Source: an uncultured Bacteroidota bacterium
GTDB taxonomy: Bacteria > Bacteroidota > Bacteroidia > Chitinophagales > Chitinophagaceae
Reading direction: 5' to 3'
Length of the DNA stretch: 55,223 bases
Assembly (NCBI GenBank): GCA_903927185.1
Contig: CAIYLW010000088.1
Coordinates: 1-55,223 of the forward strand
Below are positions 25,905 through 35,327 of the stretch, one piece after another; positions within the stretch are counted from its first letter, which is position 1, and each line of letters begins with the position of its first letter. The position numbers were made by a program, and so were the translations under genes. Below the pieces are notes generated by a model. The model made no database searches and was not told the DNA's origin. It saw only the letters and a list, made by a program, of their open reading frames with translations.

Positions 25905-25934
25905 ACTAAAAAACAGCAACCTGAGTCGCTGTTT
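25905..25934 (-). terminator. Terminator after infC
   Basis: AAACAGC (25911-25917) pairs with GCTGTTT (25928-25934). On the minus strand the stem is followed by TTTTTT-rich sequence, 21 nt after the infC stop. Confidence 0.7.
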
Positions 25935-25954
25935 CCTAAAACAAAAAATACCTT

Positions 25955-26530
25955 TTATCCTTTCTTTTTTCCTGTTTTCGGTGTAAAGATGGCAAACATT
26001 CTTTTTCCTTCGAGCTTAGGCATACTCTCTAAAGTACCAGCTTCTGCTAATCTTTCTGCGAATTTTAATAATAGTAATTGTCCGCGATCCTGGAACATAA
26101 TAGCACGTCCTTTAAATTGAACATATGCTTTTACTTTATTACCATCCTTTAAGAAATTCTCTGCGTGCTTAGCTTTGAAATTGAAATCATGTTCATCAGT
26201 TCCAGGCGTAAAACGAATTTCTTTCACTTCGCTTTGCTTGGAATTGGCTTTCATTTCCTTTTCCTTCTTCTTCTTCTCGTATAGGAATTTTTTATAGTCG
26301 ATTACTTTACAAACTGGGGGATCTGCTGTTGGAGAAATCTCCACCAGGTCTAATTCCTGTTCTTGGGCAATTTTCAATGCGTCAGATGTAGCAACAACGC
26401 CTACAGTAACATTGTCGCCTACTAAACGAACCTGTAAGGCTCTAATTCTTTCGTTGATACGATGTTCAGGCTCCGGCTGCCTGTTAAACCTTGGGTTAAA
26501 TCTTCCTCCCCCTCTTGGTGGTAATGCCAT
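25955..26530 (-). CDS. infC: Translation initiation factor IF-3
   Basis: A 191-residue IF-3. The N-terminal domain has RINERIRALQVRLVG and the linker region KEKEMKANSKQ; the C-terminal domain has KEIRFTPGTDEHDF and VQFKGRAIMFQDRG. It keeps ribosomal subunits apart and checks the initiator tRNA. An ATG start is used, with a short Pro/Gly/Arg-rich N-terminal extension, instead of the rare AUU known in enterobacteria. It follows thrS by 54 nt and is probably cotranscribed with it. A terminator isolates it from rpmI. Confidence 0.96.
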   Translation of the reverse strand: MALPPRGGGRFNPRFNRQPEPEHRINERIRALQVRLVGDNVTVGVVATSDALKIAQEQELDLVEISPTADPPVCKVIDYKKFLYEKKKKEKEMKANSKQSEVKEIRFTPGTDEHDFNFKAKHAENFLKDGNKVKAYVQFKGRAIMFQDRGQLLLLKFAERLAEAGTLESMPKLEGKRMFAIFTPKTGKKKG

Positions 26531-26584
26531 TAAAACTTGTTTATTTAATAATTTATTTCATTGTAAAGATAGCAATAAAGCTGA

Positions 26585-28522
26585 CTATTCAACCGATTTG
26601 CGATTTTCTATTTCATCCACCACCAAATCTATAAATGCATCAACTGATTGACTACCCGTATCTCCCTTCCCTTGTCTACGTACAGATAACATGTTTTCTG
26701 ATACTTCCTTCTCGCCTATTACCAGCATATATGGAACACGCATCAATTCTGTATCTCTAATTTTCTTTCCGATCTTTTCACTCCTATCATCGATCTCCAC
26801 TCTAACACCAGCCTTACGTAGCTTAGCTTTCACTTCTTTGGCATAGTCGATAAACTTATCGCTAATAGGCAAAATCTTAACCTGTAAAGGAGCCAACCAT
26901 ACTGGGAATTTACCAGCATAATGCTCTAATAAGAACCCAATAAAACGTTCATGGGTTCCCAGTGGTGCCCTATGAATAATCAATGGAGTTTCAGGTGAAT
27001 TGTCTTTATTAGTGAATTCTAATTTAAAGCGACGGCCCTGTGCAAAATCGACCTGATTGGTTGCTAAAGTAAATTCACGGCCAATGGTACTCCATATTTG
27101 AACGTCAATTTTTGGACCATAAAATGCTCCTTCATCAGCTACTTCCACAAATGGTGTACCTGATTCAATTAATACCTGGCGAACCATTTCTTCGGTTTCT
27201 AACCACAATTCAGGCTCATCAATATATTTTTTACCCAATTTAGCCGGATCATGTAAACTAAGTCGCATCACGTATTTATCAATTCCAAAAATCTTGAAAT
27301 ACTTTAAATACATTTCATTTACCGCACGAAACTCCTGTGCAAAATCTTCTTTTGAACAATAGATATGCGCATCATTCATGTGTAAACAACGCACACGCAT
27401 TAATCCAAATAACTCACCGCTTTGCTCATATCTGTAACATGTACCATACTCAGCTAAACGCAATGGTAAATCCTTGTAGCTGCGCAATTCAGCTGAAAAT
27501 ATTTTATGATGATGCGGACAGTTCATTGCCTTCAAATAGTATTTGGTGCCATCCAATTCCATGGGGGGATACATACTATCTTGGTAATAAGGCAAGTGTC
27601 CACTTGTGATATACAAACTCTCTTTAGCAATATGTGGCGTTACAACACGCTTATAATCTGCAGCCTCTTCGGTTTCCTTAGCAAGCTTTTCTAATTCTTC
27701 AATAATGATGGTACCATTGGGCATCCATAAAACAAGGCCCTGACCAATATCATCATCCATGGTATAAATACTAAGCTCTTTACCCAATTTGCGATGGTCT
27801 CTTTTCTTGGCTTCTTCCAGCATCAATAAATAAGCATCTAATTCTTGCTTATTCGGAAAAGTGATACCATAAACACGAGTCAACATTTTATTCTTCTCAT
27901 CGCCCTTCCAATAAGCTCCAGAAATGCTGGTTAATTTAATGGCTTTGATTGAACCGGTGGCAGGTATATGTGGTCCGCGACATAAGTCGGTAAAAGCTCC
28001 CTGCGTATAAAAGCTGATGTCTCCATCATTTAAACCCTGCAATAGGTCCAGCTTATACTCATCTCCTTTTTCTTCAAAATATTGGATAGCATCACCTTTA
28101 GAAATCCCTTTACGGATATAAGGATTGTTCTGTTTAGCAAGCTCATTCATTTTCTTTTCAATCTGAATCAGGTCTTCATCCGTCATTTGACGACCACCTA
28201 AATCCATATCATAATAAAATCCACGATCTAAAGCGGGTCCAACCCAAAATTTCACGCCAGGATAAAGGGCTTCCACTGCTTCTGCCATCAAGTGTGCTGA
28301 AGAATGCCAGAATGTATTCTTACCCTCTGCATCATCCCAAGTGATTAATTGCAATGTAGCATCATCCGTGATAGCACGTGCTGCATCCCAAACCTGACCA
28401 TTTACTTTAGCGGCCAAAACTTTTCTAGCAAGACCTTCACTAATTGATTTGGCGATATCCATCGAAGAACTTCCATCTTGGTATTCTCTCACTGCGCCAT
28501 CCGGGAAACGAATCTGTATCAT
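26585..28522 (-). CDS. thrS: Threonyl-tRNA synthetase
   Basis: A 645-residue class II synthetase of normal length. Domain order: TGS (1-62, starting MIQIRFPDGAVREY), editing domain with HSSAHLMAEA and the CRGPH metal motif, catalytic domain (about 240-530) with MNCPHHH and RYEQSGELFGLMRVR zinc and motif 2 regions, and C-terminal anticodon-binding domain (EIDDRSEKIGKKIR). It charges tRNA-Thr. First gene of the thrS-infC unit; no T-box leader is visible, as expected outside Firmicutes. Confidence 0.97.
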   Translation of the reverse strand: MIQIRFPDGAVREYQDGSSSMDIAKSISEGLARKVLAAKVNGQVWDAARAITDDATLQLITWDDAEGKNTFWHSSAHLMAEAVEALYPGVKFWVGPALDRGFYYDMDLGGRQMTDEDLIQIEKKMNELAKQNNPYIRKGISKGDAIQYFEEKGDEYKLDLLQGLNDGDISFYTQGAFTDLCRGPHIPATGSIKAIKLTSISGAYWKGDEKNKMLTRVYGITFPNKQELDAYLLMLEEAKKRDHRKLGKELSIYTMDDDIGQGLVLWMPNGTIIIEELEKLAKETEEAADYKRVVTPHIAKESLYITSGHLPYYQDSMYPPMELDGTKYYLKAMNCPHHHKIFSAELRSYKDLPLRLAEYGTCYRYEQSGELFGLMRVRCLHMNDAHIYCSKEDFAQEFRAVNEMYLKYFKIFGIDKYVMRLSLHDPAKLGKKYIDEPELWLETEEMVRQVLIESGTPFVEVADEGAFYGPKIDVQIWSTIGREFTLATNQVDFAQGRRFKLEFTNKDNSPETPLIIHRAPLGTHERFIGFLLEHYAGKFPVWLAPLQVKILPISDKFIDYAKEVKAKLRKAGVRVEIDDRSEKIGKKIRDTELMRVPYMLVIGEKEVSENMLSVRRQGKGDTGSQSVDAFIDLVVDEIENRKSVE

Positions 28523-28557
28523 ATACTTTAAATCAAATCTTTATTAAATTCGAGATG

Positions 28558-28565
28558 CAAAAGTA
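28558..28565 (-). promoter_or_regulatory. Possible -7 element of thrS-infC
   Basis: TACTTTTG on the minus strand, 36 nt before the thrS start; same octamer as in the rpmE2 promoter. No convincing -33 box. Confidence 0.4.
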
Positions 28566-28645
28566 CAAAATTGCATTCAGACTTGTGCCCATCCTCCAAT
28601 TTATAAAATCAAAAGCTTTAACGCTTCTTTAGTAAGTTGACATTG

Positions 28646-28653
28646 TAGATTTG
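28646..28653 (+). promoter_or_regulatory. Possible -7 element at 28646 (near-leaderless)
   Basis: TAGATTTG matches TAnnTTTG and ends 4 nt before the ATG at 28658, which would give an almost leaderless mRNA. No good -33 box, so the match may be chance. Confidence 0.25.
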
Positions 28654-28657
28654 TGTA

Positions 28658-29746
28658 ATGAGATTGATTTTTACCCTATTCACTCTTTTATTGTTTTCAT
28701 TTTCAGCTAGGTCCCAGAATATAACTGGAATTTGGAGAGGGTATTTCAGTTCAGCAAACGGACTTTATCGGGATGGCGTTCGTGAGGAAATGTACAAATA
28801 CGAAGTACAAATTGATGAAAAAGATGACAAGTCGGTTAAAGGAATTACCTATTCTTATAAGAGTACCATATTTTATGGGAAAGCCAATATTCAAGGTATT
28901 TATACTCCCGTTTCAAAAACTTTAATTATCAAAGAAACCGGATTAATTGAATTGGAAATTGGAGATAAAAGTCAACCTTGTTTAATGACAAGTTATCTCG
29001 ATTATTCTAAAATAGGAAAGATAGAAGTGCTTCAAGGAAGTTTTATTTCTATTAATTTGAAGGATAAAGGCGATTGTGGTTCAGGGAAAGTTTATTTGGA
29101 AAAGGTTGCCAAATCTGATTTTCAACCTGAAGAGTTTTTATTGAAAAAGAAAACTTTAGATAGTAGCCATACTTTAAAATTAAAGATTCCAACATCACCT
29201 TCCCCAATTAAACCATCAATCAAACTAAAAATAAAACCAGGTGCTGAAAACAACTTAATAACGCCACCTAACTCTTTGGTTTCAATTCCACCAAATAAAA
29301 GTTCTGTAATTGCAGAGCCTAGGAAGACTGATACCATTATAAATAAAACAAAAGAATTGGGGGTTACGAAAACAACTATCATTCCAAAGGTTTTAATAGA
29401 AAGAGAAAATAGTTTAGTAAGAACCATTCAAACCGATGAAAGTGCAATACAAATCGATTTATATGATAATGGCACTATTGATCATGATTCCATTTCAGTT
29501 TTTCATAATAATGTACAGGTGGTAAAAAATGGGGGATTGAGTTATACCCCGATCACACTTAAAATAAAAATGTCGAAAGAAGATCCACGACATGAATTCA
29601 TTATGGTTGCTGAGAATATGGGAGAGATTCCTCCTAATACCGCATTAATGGTAATTACAGCTGGCAAAAAAAGGTATGAAGTTTTCTTAACTTCTACTGA
29701 AGAAAAAAATGCCAAAGTAATTATTGAATACAAACCCAAAGACTAA
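28658..29746 (+). CDS. Secreted protein of unknown function
   Basis: A 362-residue protein with a signal peptide (MRLIFTLFTLLLFSFSARSQ). The N-terminal part (about 21-150) begins NITGIWRGYFSS and has the strand-rich look of a small ligand-binding or lipocalin-like beta barrel. A Pro/Ser/Lys-rich linker (about 165-250) follows, and then a C-terminal beta domain (about 262-360) starting IQIDLYDNGTIDHDS. I do not recognise either domain. It converges on the TonB receptor gene with only 2 nt between the stop codons and no terminator. Confidence 0.7.
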   Translation: MRLIFTLFTLLLFSFSARSQNITGIWRGYFSSANGLYRDGVREEMYKYEVQIDEKDDKSVKGITYSYKSTIFYGKANIQGIYTPVSKTLIIKETGLIELEIGDKSQPCLMTSYLDYSKIGKIEVLQGSFISINLKDKGDCGSGKVYLEKVAKSDFQPEEFLLKKKTLDSSHTLKLKIPTSPSPIKPSIKLKIKPGAENNLITPPNSLVSIPPNKSSVIAEPRKTDTIINKTKELGVTKTTIIPKVLIERENSLVRTIQTDESAIQIDLYDNGTIDHDSISVFHNNVQVVKNGGLSYTPITLKIKMSKEDPRHEFIMVAENMGEIPPNTALMVITAGKKRYEVFLTSTEEKNAKVIIEYKPKD

Positions 29747-29748
29747 TC

Positions 29749-32103
29749 TTAAAACTTACAATTCCAGGTAACTGATGGAATTATTGGAAATAGTGAAACC
29801 TGTTTAGCCGTTACTTTTAGATCTCCTGTTGCTGCAGATCCTGTTTGATCATAATAAATAAAATAAGGATTCAATCTACTATACACATTATAAATGCTAA
29901 AGACCCAATTACTGGTATATTTTGAATTCGCTTTATGAGTAGGTGTATAAGTAGCTGCAAAATCCAAACGATGATAAGACGCCATCCTATATGCATTAAT
30001 TTTGCTGAACTCTTGAGTAAGCGTACCTCCTACAAAATAAAATCTTTCAGGTACTGAGATTGGCGCTCCTGTACCATACACAAATACAGTACCTAATTTC
30101 CATTTCTTATTCAATTCATAGTTTGCTACAATGGATAAATCATGCCTTCTGTCATTTCTGCTTGGATAAGCCATTCCATTATTTAAATCCTTGAATCTGC
30201 GCATGGTCCAACTTAAGGTATACCCAACCCATCCTGTTAAACGTCCTTTTACTTTATTTACAAAAAGCTCGGTTCCATAACTCCACCCCTTGCCAAAAAC
30301 AAATTCTTCTTCTGGATCTTTTAAAGAAGGTGTATAGCCTTCTCTATATTCAATTTGATGATCCATCGTTTTATAATATGCTTCTAATGAGGTTTCAAAC
30401 ATGCCTTCTTTAAAATTCTTGAAATATCCAACAGCATATTGCCAACTCACTTGTGGTTGAACGATGGAAGTGCTGGGCACCCACAAATCAGTTGGCAAAG
30501 TAGTTCCAGCATTGGTAACCAAATGAATATATTGTAGGTTATGGGTTATTGCTGCTTTAAAAGAACTCGTTTCATTTAATTCATAACGTAATGTGGCACG
30601 TGGTTCAAAACCACCATATACTTGTACAGATTGTCCCTTACTATAAACAATGCTATCAATTTTATTGCCATTAGCATCTCTGATATATTTGGTATACCTA
30701 CCAACTTGTTGAAACCTACTATATCGCAAGCCAATATTCAATTTTAATTTTGAATTTATTTCCCAGTCATCCTGAATATAAGCAGCATATTCGTTTGCAT
30801 ATTTTTTTGTGGCATTCTGTGGTGTAAACACCACACTATCCTGATTTCCACTCAAAATATTTGGAAGAAAAGTGTGGAACGTATATTGTACACCAAATTT
30901 AATTTTGTGTTCGGGAGAAAGATAATAATCAAAATCAGTTTTGCCATTAAGATCCCGAATGCCGGAGGATAAATTGATATTAAAATCATTCTGTTGCCCT
31001 TTCAATGCAAATTGATAATCATTATAGACCAGTGTTGTGTTTGAAAATAATTTTTTGTTGAATACATGATTCCATCTTAGTGTTGCTGTTGAATTACCCC
31101 ATGGAATTTCGGTTTTAAAAGAACGTTTTAAATTATTGAAATTAAACTTATCTCTCCCAAAATATCCACTCAAATACAAATGATCTTTTTCGGAAAATTC
31201 ATAATTCATTTTGGCATTTAAATCATAAAAATAATAGCCAGACCCATAATAATCACTTGATTTTTTTATAAAAGGTTTTGCAAGTGCATCTGCATAAGTT
31301 CTCCTTGCAGAGATCATATAAGATGCTTTATTTTTTTTCAAAGGTCCTTGTATCGAAAATCTTGATGCGATCAATCCAATACCTAGATCAACTTGAGTTT
31401 TATTGCTGTTTCCTTCCTTCATGGCTACATCAACCACTGAGGATAACCTTCCACCATATTGTGCTGGCATACCTCCCTTGATGAGTGTTACATTTTTTAT
31501 GGCATCACTATTAAATATTGAAAAGAAACCAAATAAGTGACCAGTATTATATACAACTGCGTCATCTAAAAGAATTAAATTTTGATCAGCACCTCCTCCT
31601 CGCACATAAAAACCAGCATTACCTTCACCTGCATTTCGAACCCCCGGCATCAATTGAAGTGTTTTCATGATATCCACTTCGCCCATAAAAGCAGGAATTG
31701 CCTTAGCTGTATTAATGTTCAACTCCATCTTTCCCATTTGCGCAGTCTTGATATTATTATCTCTTTTTCGAGATACTACTGTCACATTATTTATAGCAAT
31801 GGTACTCGCTGCTAATAAAATATTATTTTGAAGATTGCTATTTAATTGAAATTCTAATTCCTTGCTCTGAAAACCTACAAAAGATATCAGTGCCTTATAA
31901 TTCCCTTTTTTTAAAGTGATGGAGTAGAAACCATATTGATTGGCAATAACACCCTTTCCCTCAGAACGGATGGATAAATTCGCGCCAATTAAAGTTTCAC
32001 CAGTTAGTGAATCTTTAATATATCCATTTAGTGTAAACTTCTCTTGAGCAGATGCTACAATAATTAGAAAATAAAAAACAACAAAAATATAGACCTGCTT
32101 CAT
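29749..32103 (-). CDS. TonB-dependent outer-membrane receptor with carboxypeptidase-regulatory-like domain
   Basis: The ATG at 32103 gives a proper signal peptide (MKQVYIFVVFYFLIIVASAQ); the frame runs open to 32136. Domains in order: a carboxypeptidase-regulatory-like beta sandwich (about 24-100, GYIKDSLTGETLIGA), a TonB plug domain (about 115-225, MPGVRNAGEGNAGFYVRGGG and LLDDAVVYN), and a 22-strand barrel ending in an aromatic residue (WNCKF). No SusD gene follows, so it is not a SusC glycan receptor. The ligand is unknown. The gene after it upstream, 20 nt from its extended frame, encodes a DUF3347-like lipoprotein, which hints at metal handling. Confidence 0.88.
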   Translation of the reverse strand: MKQVYIFVVFYFLIIVASAQEKFTLNGYIKDSLTGETLIGANLSIRSEGKGVIANQYGFYSITLKKGNYKALISFVGFQSKELEFQLNSNLQNNILLAASTIAINNVTVVSRKRDNNIKTAQMGKMELNINTAKAIPAFMGEVDIMKTLQLMPGVRNAGEGNAGFYVRGGGADQNLILLDDAVVYNTGHLFGFFSIFNSDAIKNVTLIKGGMPAQYGGRLSSVVDVAMKEGNSNKTQVDLGIGLIASRFSIQGPLKKNKASYMISARRTYADALAKPFIKKSSDYYGSGYYFYDLNAKMNYEFSEKDHLYLSGYFGRDKFNFNNLKRSFKTEIPWGNSTATLRWNHVFNKKLFSNTTLVYNDYQFALKGQQNDFNINLSSGIRDLNGKTDFDYYLSPEHKIKFGVQYTFHTFLPNILSGNQDSVVFTPQNATKKYANEYAAYIQDDWEINSKLKLNIGLRYSRFQQVGRYTKYIRDANGNKIDSIVYSKGQSVQVYGGFEPRATLRYELNETSSFKAAITHNLQYIHLVTNAGTTLPTDLWVPSTSIVQPQVSWQYAVGYFKNFKEGMFETSLEAYYKTMDHQIEYREGYTPSLKDPEEEFVFGKGWSYGTELFVNKVKGRLTGWVGYTLSWTMRRFKDLNNGMAYPSRNDRRHDLSIVANYELNKKWKLGTVFVYGTGAPISVPERFYFVGGTLTQEFSKINAYRMASYHRLDFAATYTPTHKANSKYTSNWVFSIYNVYSRLNPYFIYYDQTGSAATGDLKVTAKQVSLFPIIPSVTWNCKF

Positions 32104-32156
32104 TAGCATATACTTCAAACAAAAGATGTGGTACAATGTTCTCTATTATAAATCGC

Positions 32157-32741
32157 TTAGTGAATTGACCCGATATGAATGGTATCCTTTATTTCACAAC
32201 AGTTTGTCGAAGTATTTGTCAGATAAGGATTTTTCAAATCATTAGATTCACAAATCCAATAGGCACCCTGATCATCAAAAGCATTTGGGCAATAAGCATG
32301 TAATAATAGGATTTGATCAAATTGAACAGTTCTAATTAGATCGTACAATTGGTCACTCACCATTTGAAATGATCTTCTTTTATCCAGCATTTGCTTTTCA
32401 CCTAATAAGCCAATCAGTTCAGAAGAAATGCCTTCCGAATAGGTACTCGCTGTAAAAATGAGACTACTATCTGCCTTTAATTCGTACAATTTGAGGCTAT
32501 CTGCTGCAAGTTTCATTGTACGAGCAGATTGAGCAATTACACTATCCTTTTCAGAGATAAAGCCATCTTTTAAACTCCAATAGGCTTTTACCAACTCTTT
32601 AAAAGAAATATTAAAAGCCGGAGAATTTTCAGATTTGGCCAAAGCAAGTTGTTTTGGACGAGTTTCAGGTGCAATTTTATTATTTTGACTATTACAAGAC
32701 ACTAAAATCAGCATTATAAATAGTCCAATTAGGCTTTTCAT
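32157..32741 (-). CDS. Lipoprotein with DUF3347-like domain
   Basis: A 194-residue lipoprotein (lipobox LVSC, Cys16). The rest resembles DUF3347: a helical pair (AYWSLKDGFISEKDSVI), then QMVSDQLYDLI, and a C-terminal YCPNAFDDQGAYWIC followed by LKNPY and a late Cys pair. The usual domain reads YCPMA...GAYWL...NPY.....CG. It is known near copper and silver efflux systems, where Cys/Met residues may bind metal. Here a Met is lost but two Cys are retained. The TonB receptor gene lies just downstream on the same strand, so both are probably coexpressed. Confidence 0.7.
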   Translation of the reverse strand: MKSLIGLFIMLILVSCNSQNNKIAPETRPKQLALAKSENSPAFNISFKELVKAYWSLKDGFISEKDSVIAQSARTMKLAADSLKLYELKADSSLIFTASTYSEGISSELIGLLGEKQMLDKRRSFQMVSDQLYDLIRTVQFDQILLLHAYCPNAFDDQGAYWICESNDLKNPYLTNTSTNCCEIKDTIHIGSIH

Positions 32742-32772
32742 AAAAAAAATTGTACCACAAAACTAAAGCAAA

Positions 32773-32803
32773 TTGCTTTGGCAGCAGTTTGCAATTACCT
32801 TTG
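32773..32803 (+). promoter_or_regulatory. Bacteroidota-type promoter of the ABC-F gene
   Basis: TTG at 32773-32775, a 20-nt spacer and TACCTTTG at 32796-32803, followed by a short leader of about 17 nt to the ATG at 32827. Confidence 0.5.
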
Positions 32804-32826
32804 CCGCCTTAAAACCTTGTTAAGAG

Positions 32827-34770
32827 ATGCTGATAGGATTACAAAATGTTACGTTTGAATTTGGAGCCCGTGTAATAGTGGAAGATGCTACCTGGCATAT
32901 TCAACCAGGCGACCGTGTTGGTTTAATTGGTTATAACGGTACTGGAAAGTCAACCTTATTAAAGGTATTAGTAGGCGAATACCTGCCTTCTAAAGGATCG
33001 GTTGAAAAAAGTAAAGACACCACAATTGGCTATTTACACCAGGATCTTTTAAGCTTTGATACCAATGAGAATATTACAGAAGTTGCCTTAAGTGCTTTTG
33101 AACGGGTTCGTCAGCTTGAAAAAGAAATTGAAACACTTGGTCTTGAATTGGAAGCTGACACTGAAAATGAAGATCTTTTGATCAAATATACCGATGCCTT
33201 ACATGAATTAGACGTATTGGATGGTTACAATATTCATCATAAAGCAGAAGAAGTTTTACATGGCTTAGGATTTAGTAATGAGGATCTTATTAGGCCTTAT
33301 AAAGAATTTAGTGGAGGTTGGAGGATGCGCGTATTGTTGGCAAAAATGATTTTGCAGCAACCTGATGTTTTATTAATGGATGAACCCACCAACCACTTGG
33401 ATTTGCCTTCTATTGAGTGGCTCGAGAAATATTTGTTGCATTATAAAGGAAGCGTGGTAATTGTTAGCCACGATAAATTCTTCCTAAATAAAATGGTCAA
33501 TAAGATTGTTGAAGTTTATCAACAGCAAATTCATATTTATTCGGGTGATTATGAATTTTATGAACAAGAAAAAATGATTCGAATTGATATGCAACAAAAA
33601 GCATTCGAGAATCAACAAGATTATATACGTCAGCAAGAAAGGTTTATTGAACGATTTAAAGCAAAAGCAAGTAAAGCTGCTCAGGCTCAGAGTGTTCAAA
33701 AAAGATTAGATAAGATTGATAAAATTGAAGACGTTCAATTAGAGCGCCCCGATTTAAGAATCAACTTTCAATTAGAAAAAGTTCCAGGAAGAGTGCTCGT
33801 TTCCTTAAAAGATGTTAGCAAGAGTTTTGGTAATATCAATATCGTAAATCATGCAAGTGCAGAGATTGATAGAGGCGATAAAATTGCCTTGATTGGAGCA
33901 AATGGTAAAGGAAAATCTACTGTATTAAGAATGGTTGCTGGTAATGAAACCTTTACCGGCGAACGCGTTTGGGGACATAATGTAGAAGAAAGCTTTTATG
34001 CACAGCATCAGCTGGAAGCATTAACCATGACGCATACCATTTTAGAAGAAATGCAAAGTTGTGGCAGTAAAAAAAGTGATGTGGAACTTCGTAGTTTAAT
34101 GGGTGCATTTTTATTTGGCGGAGATGATATCGATAAAAAAGTTAGGGTATTAAGCGGAGGAGAAAAAGCACGTGTTGCCCTTGCAAAGACTATTGTAAGC
34201 AAAGCCAACTTTTTGATATTGGATGAACCTACGAACCACCTGGATATGCACTCAGTTGATTTATTAGCGGAAGCTTTGAATAAATATGAAGGAAGTATTA
34301 TACTGGTGAGTCACGATCGTTATTTCATTTCAAAAACTGCCAATAAAATCTGGGAGATTGTTGATCATCAAATCAAGGAATTCAAAGGATCTTATCAGGA
34401 ATGGGTAGAATGGAACGAAAGAATGGCTAAGCAGGAAGCATTAAAAGGTGATCAAAAATCTGAGCAAAAAGTAGAGCCCAAAAAAGAACAGCCAAAACAA
34501 GTTGATAAAACACCTGTGAATAAAGATTTACAAAAAGAGATTCAAAAACAGCAAAGAAATTTGCAACAAATTGAATCTAATTTAAATAAAGCAAAGTCAG
34601 AAAAGGCAAGAATTGAAGCTGCCATGGGCGACCCTAGCATTTATTCTAACAAAACCAAATTCATACAATTGGAAAATGATTATAAGTCGATACAATCACA
34701 ATTCAATACGCTTAATCAAGAATATGAAACAGCATTTGAAAAGTTGATGGAATTGGAAACTGGAATTTAA
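32827..34770 (+). CDS. ABC-F family ATPase (Uup/EttA-like, ribosome-associated)
   Basis: A 647-residue soluble protein with two ABC ATPase domains and no membrane segments. First domain: Walker A GYNGTGKST, signature FSGGWRMRV, Walker B LLMDEPTNHLDL. Second domain: GANGKGKST, LSGGEKARV, LILDEPTNHLDM. The interdomain linker (about 240-320) and the charged C-terminal coiled coil (about 540-645) are typical of Uup-like ABC-F proteins, which act on translating ribosomes. Antibiotic resistance by ribosome protection is possible in this family but there is no specific sign of it. purE follows by 27 nt. Confidence 0.9.
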   Translation: MLIGLQNVTFEFGARVIVEDATWHIQPGDRVGLIGYNGTGKSTLLKVLVGEYLPSKGSVEKSKDTTIGYLHQDLLSFDTNENITEVALSAFERVRQLEKEIETLGLELEADTENEDLLIKYTDALHELDVLDGYNIHHKAEEVLHGLGFSNEDLIRPYKEFSGGWRMRVLLAKMILQQPDVLLMDEPTNHLDLPSIEWLEKYLLHYKGSVVIVSHDKFFLNKMVNKIVEVYQQQIHIYSGDYEFYEQEKMIRIDMQQKAFENQQDYIRQQERFIERFKAKASKAAQAQSVQKRLDKIDKIEDVQLERPDLRINFQLEKVPGRVLVSLKDVSKSFGNINIVNHASAEIDRGDKIALIGANGKGKSTVLRMVAGNETFTGERVWGHNVEESFYAQHQLEALTMTHTILEEMQSCGSKKSDVELRSLMGAFLFGGDDIDKKVRVLSGGEKARVALAKTIVSKANFLILDEPTNHLDMHSVDLLAEALNKYEGSIILVSHDRYFISKTANKIWEIVDHQIKEFKGSYQEWVEWNERMAKQEALKGDQKSEQKVEPKKEQPKQVDKTPVNKDLQKEIQKQQRNLQQIESNLNKAKSEKARIEAAMGDPSIYSNKTKFIQLENDYKSIQSQFNTLNQEYETAFEKLMELETGI

Positions 34771-34797
34771 ATTATCTTGCATAAGTAATACAAAGCC

Positions 34798-35319
34798 ATG
34801 AATACAAACAACCCTTTGATTGGAATTGTAATGGGAAGCGATAGCGACCTGAAAATCATGCAGGATGCTGCTGATATTTTACAAAAATTCAGTATCGCTT
34901 TTGAGTTAACTGTTGTATCAGCCCATAGAACACCTATTCGAATGGTGGAATATGCTCAAAAGGCAAAAACGAGGGGATTGAAAGTAATCATTGCTGGCGC
35001 CGGTGGTGCAGCTCATTTACCGGGCATGATAGCTTCTATAACAACACTTCCTGTAATTGGCGTACCCATTAAATCATCTAACTCTATCGACGGCTGGGAT
35101 TCTGTATTATCAATCCTACAAATGCCGAATGGAGTTCCAGTAGCTACCGTTGCATTGAACGCAGCAAAAAATGCCGGTATACTAGCTGCTCAAATCATTG
35201 GCACATCTGATGAAACTATTTCTTCAGCAATATCTGCTTATAAAGCCCAATTAAATGATGAAGTTGCGGCAAAAATAAAATTATTGAAAAAAGATTGGCC
35301 CAACGATTTCGACAAATAA
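34798..35319 (+). CDS. purE: N5-carboxyaminoimidazole ribonucleotide mutase
   Basis: A 173-residue class I PurE, which moves the carboxyl group of N5-CAIR to give CAIR in purine synthesis. Motifs: MGSDSDLKIM (phosphate binding), SAHRTP, and AGAGGAAHLPGM containing the catalytic His. The normal partner purK is not in the window. It follows the ABC-F gene closely and converges on bshC with an 8-nt gap. Confidence 0.95.
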   Translation: MNTNNPLIGIVMGSDSDLKIMQDAADILQKFSIAFELTVVSAHRTPIRMVEYAQKAKTRGLKVIIAGAGGAAHLPGMIASITTLPVIGVPIKSSNSIDGWDSVLSILQMPNGVPVATVALNAAKNAGILAAQIIGTSDETISSAISAYKAQLNDEVAAKIKLLKKDWPNDFDK

Positions 35320-35327
35320 ATGGCTGC

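Noticed and set aside
28523..28657. T-box or other riboswitch ahead of thrS
   Set aside because: No specifier stem, T-box sequence or terminator/antiterminator pair is visible, and T-boxes are not expected in Bacteroidota.
29749..32103. SusC-type glycan receptor of a polysaccharide utilisation locus
   Set aside because: There is no SusD gene or carbohydrate-active cluster beside it; the neighbour is a DUF3347-like lipoprotein.
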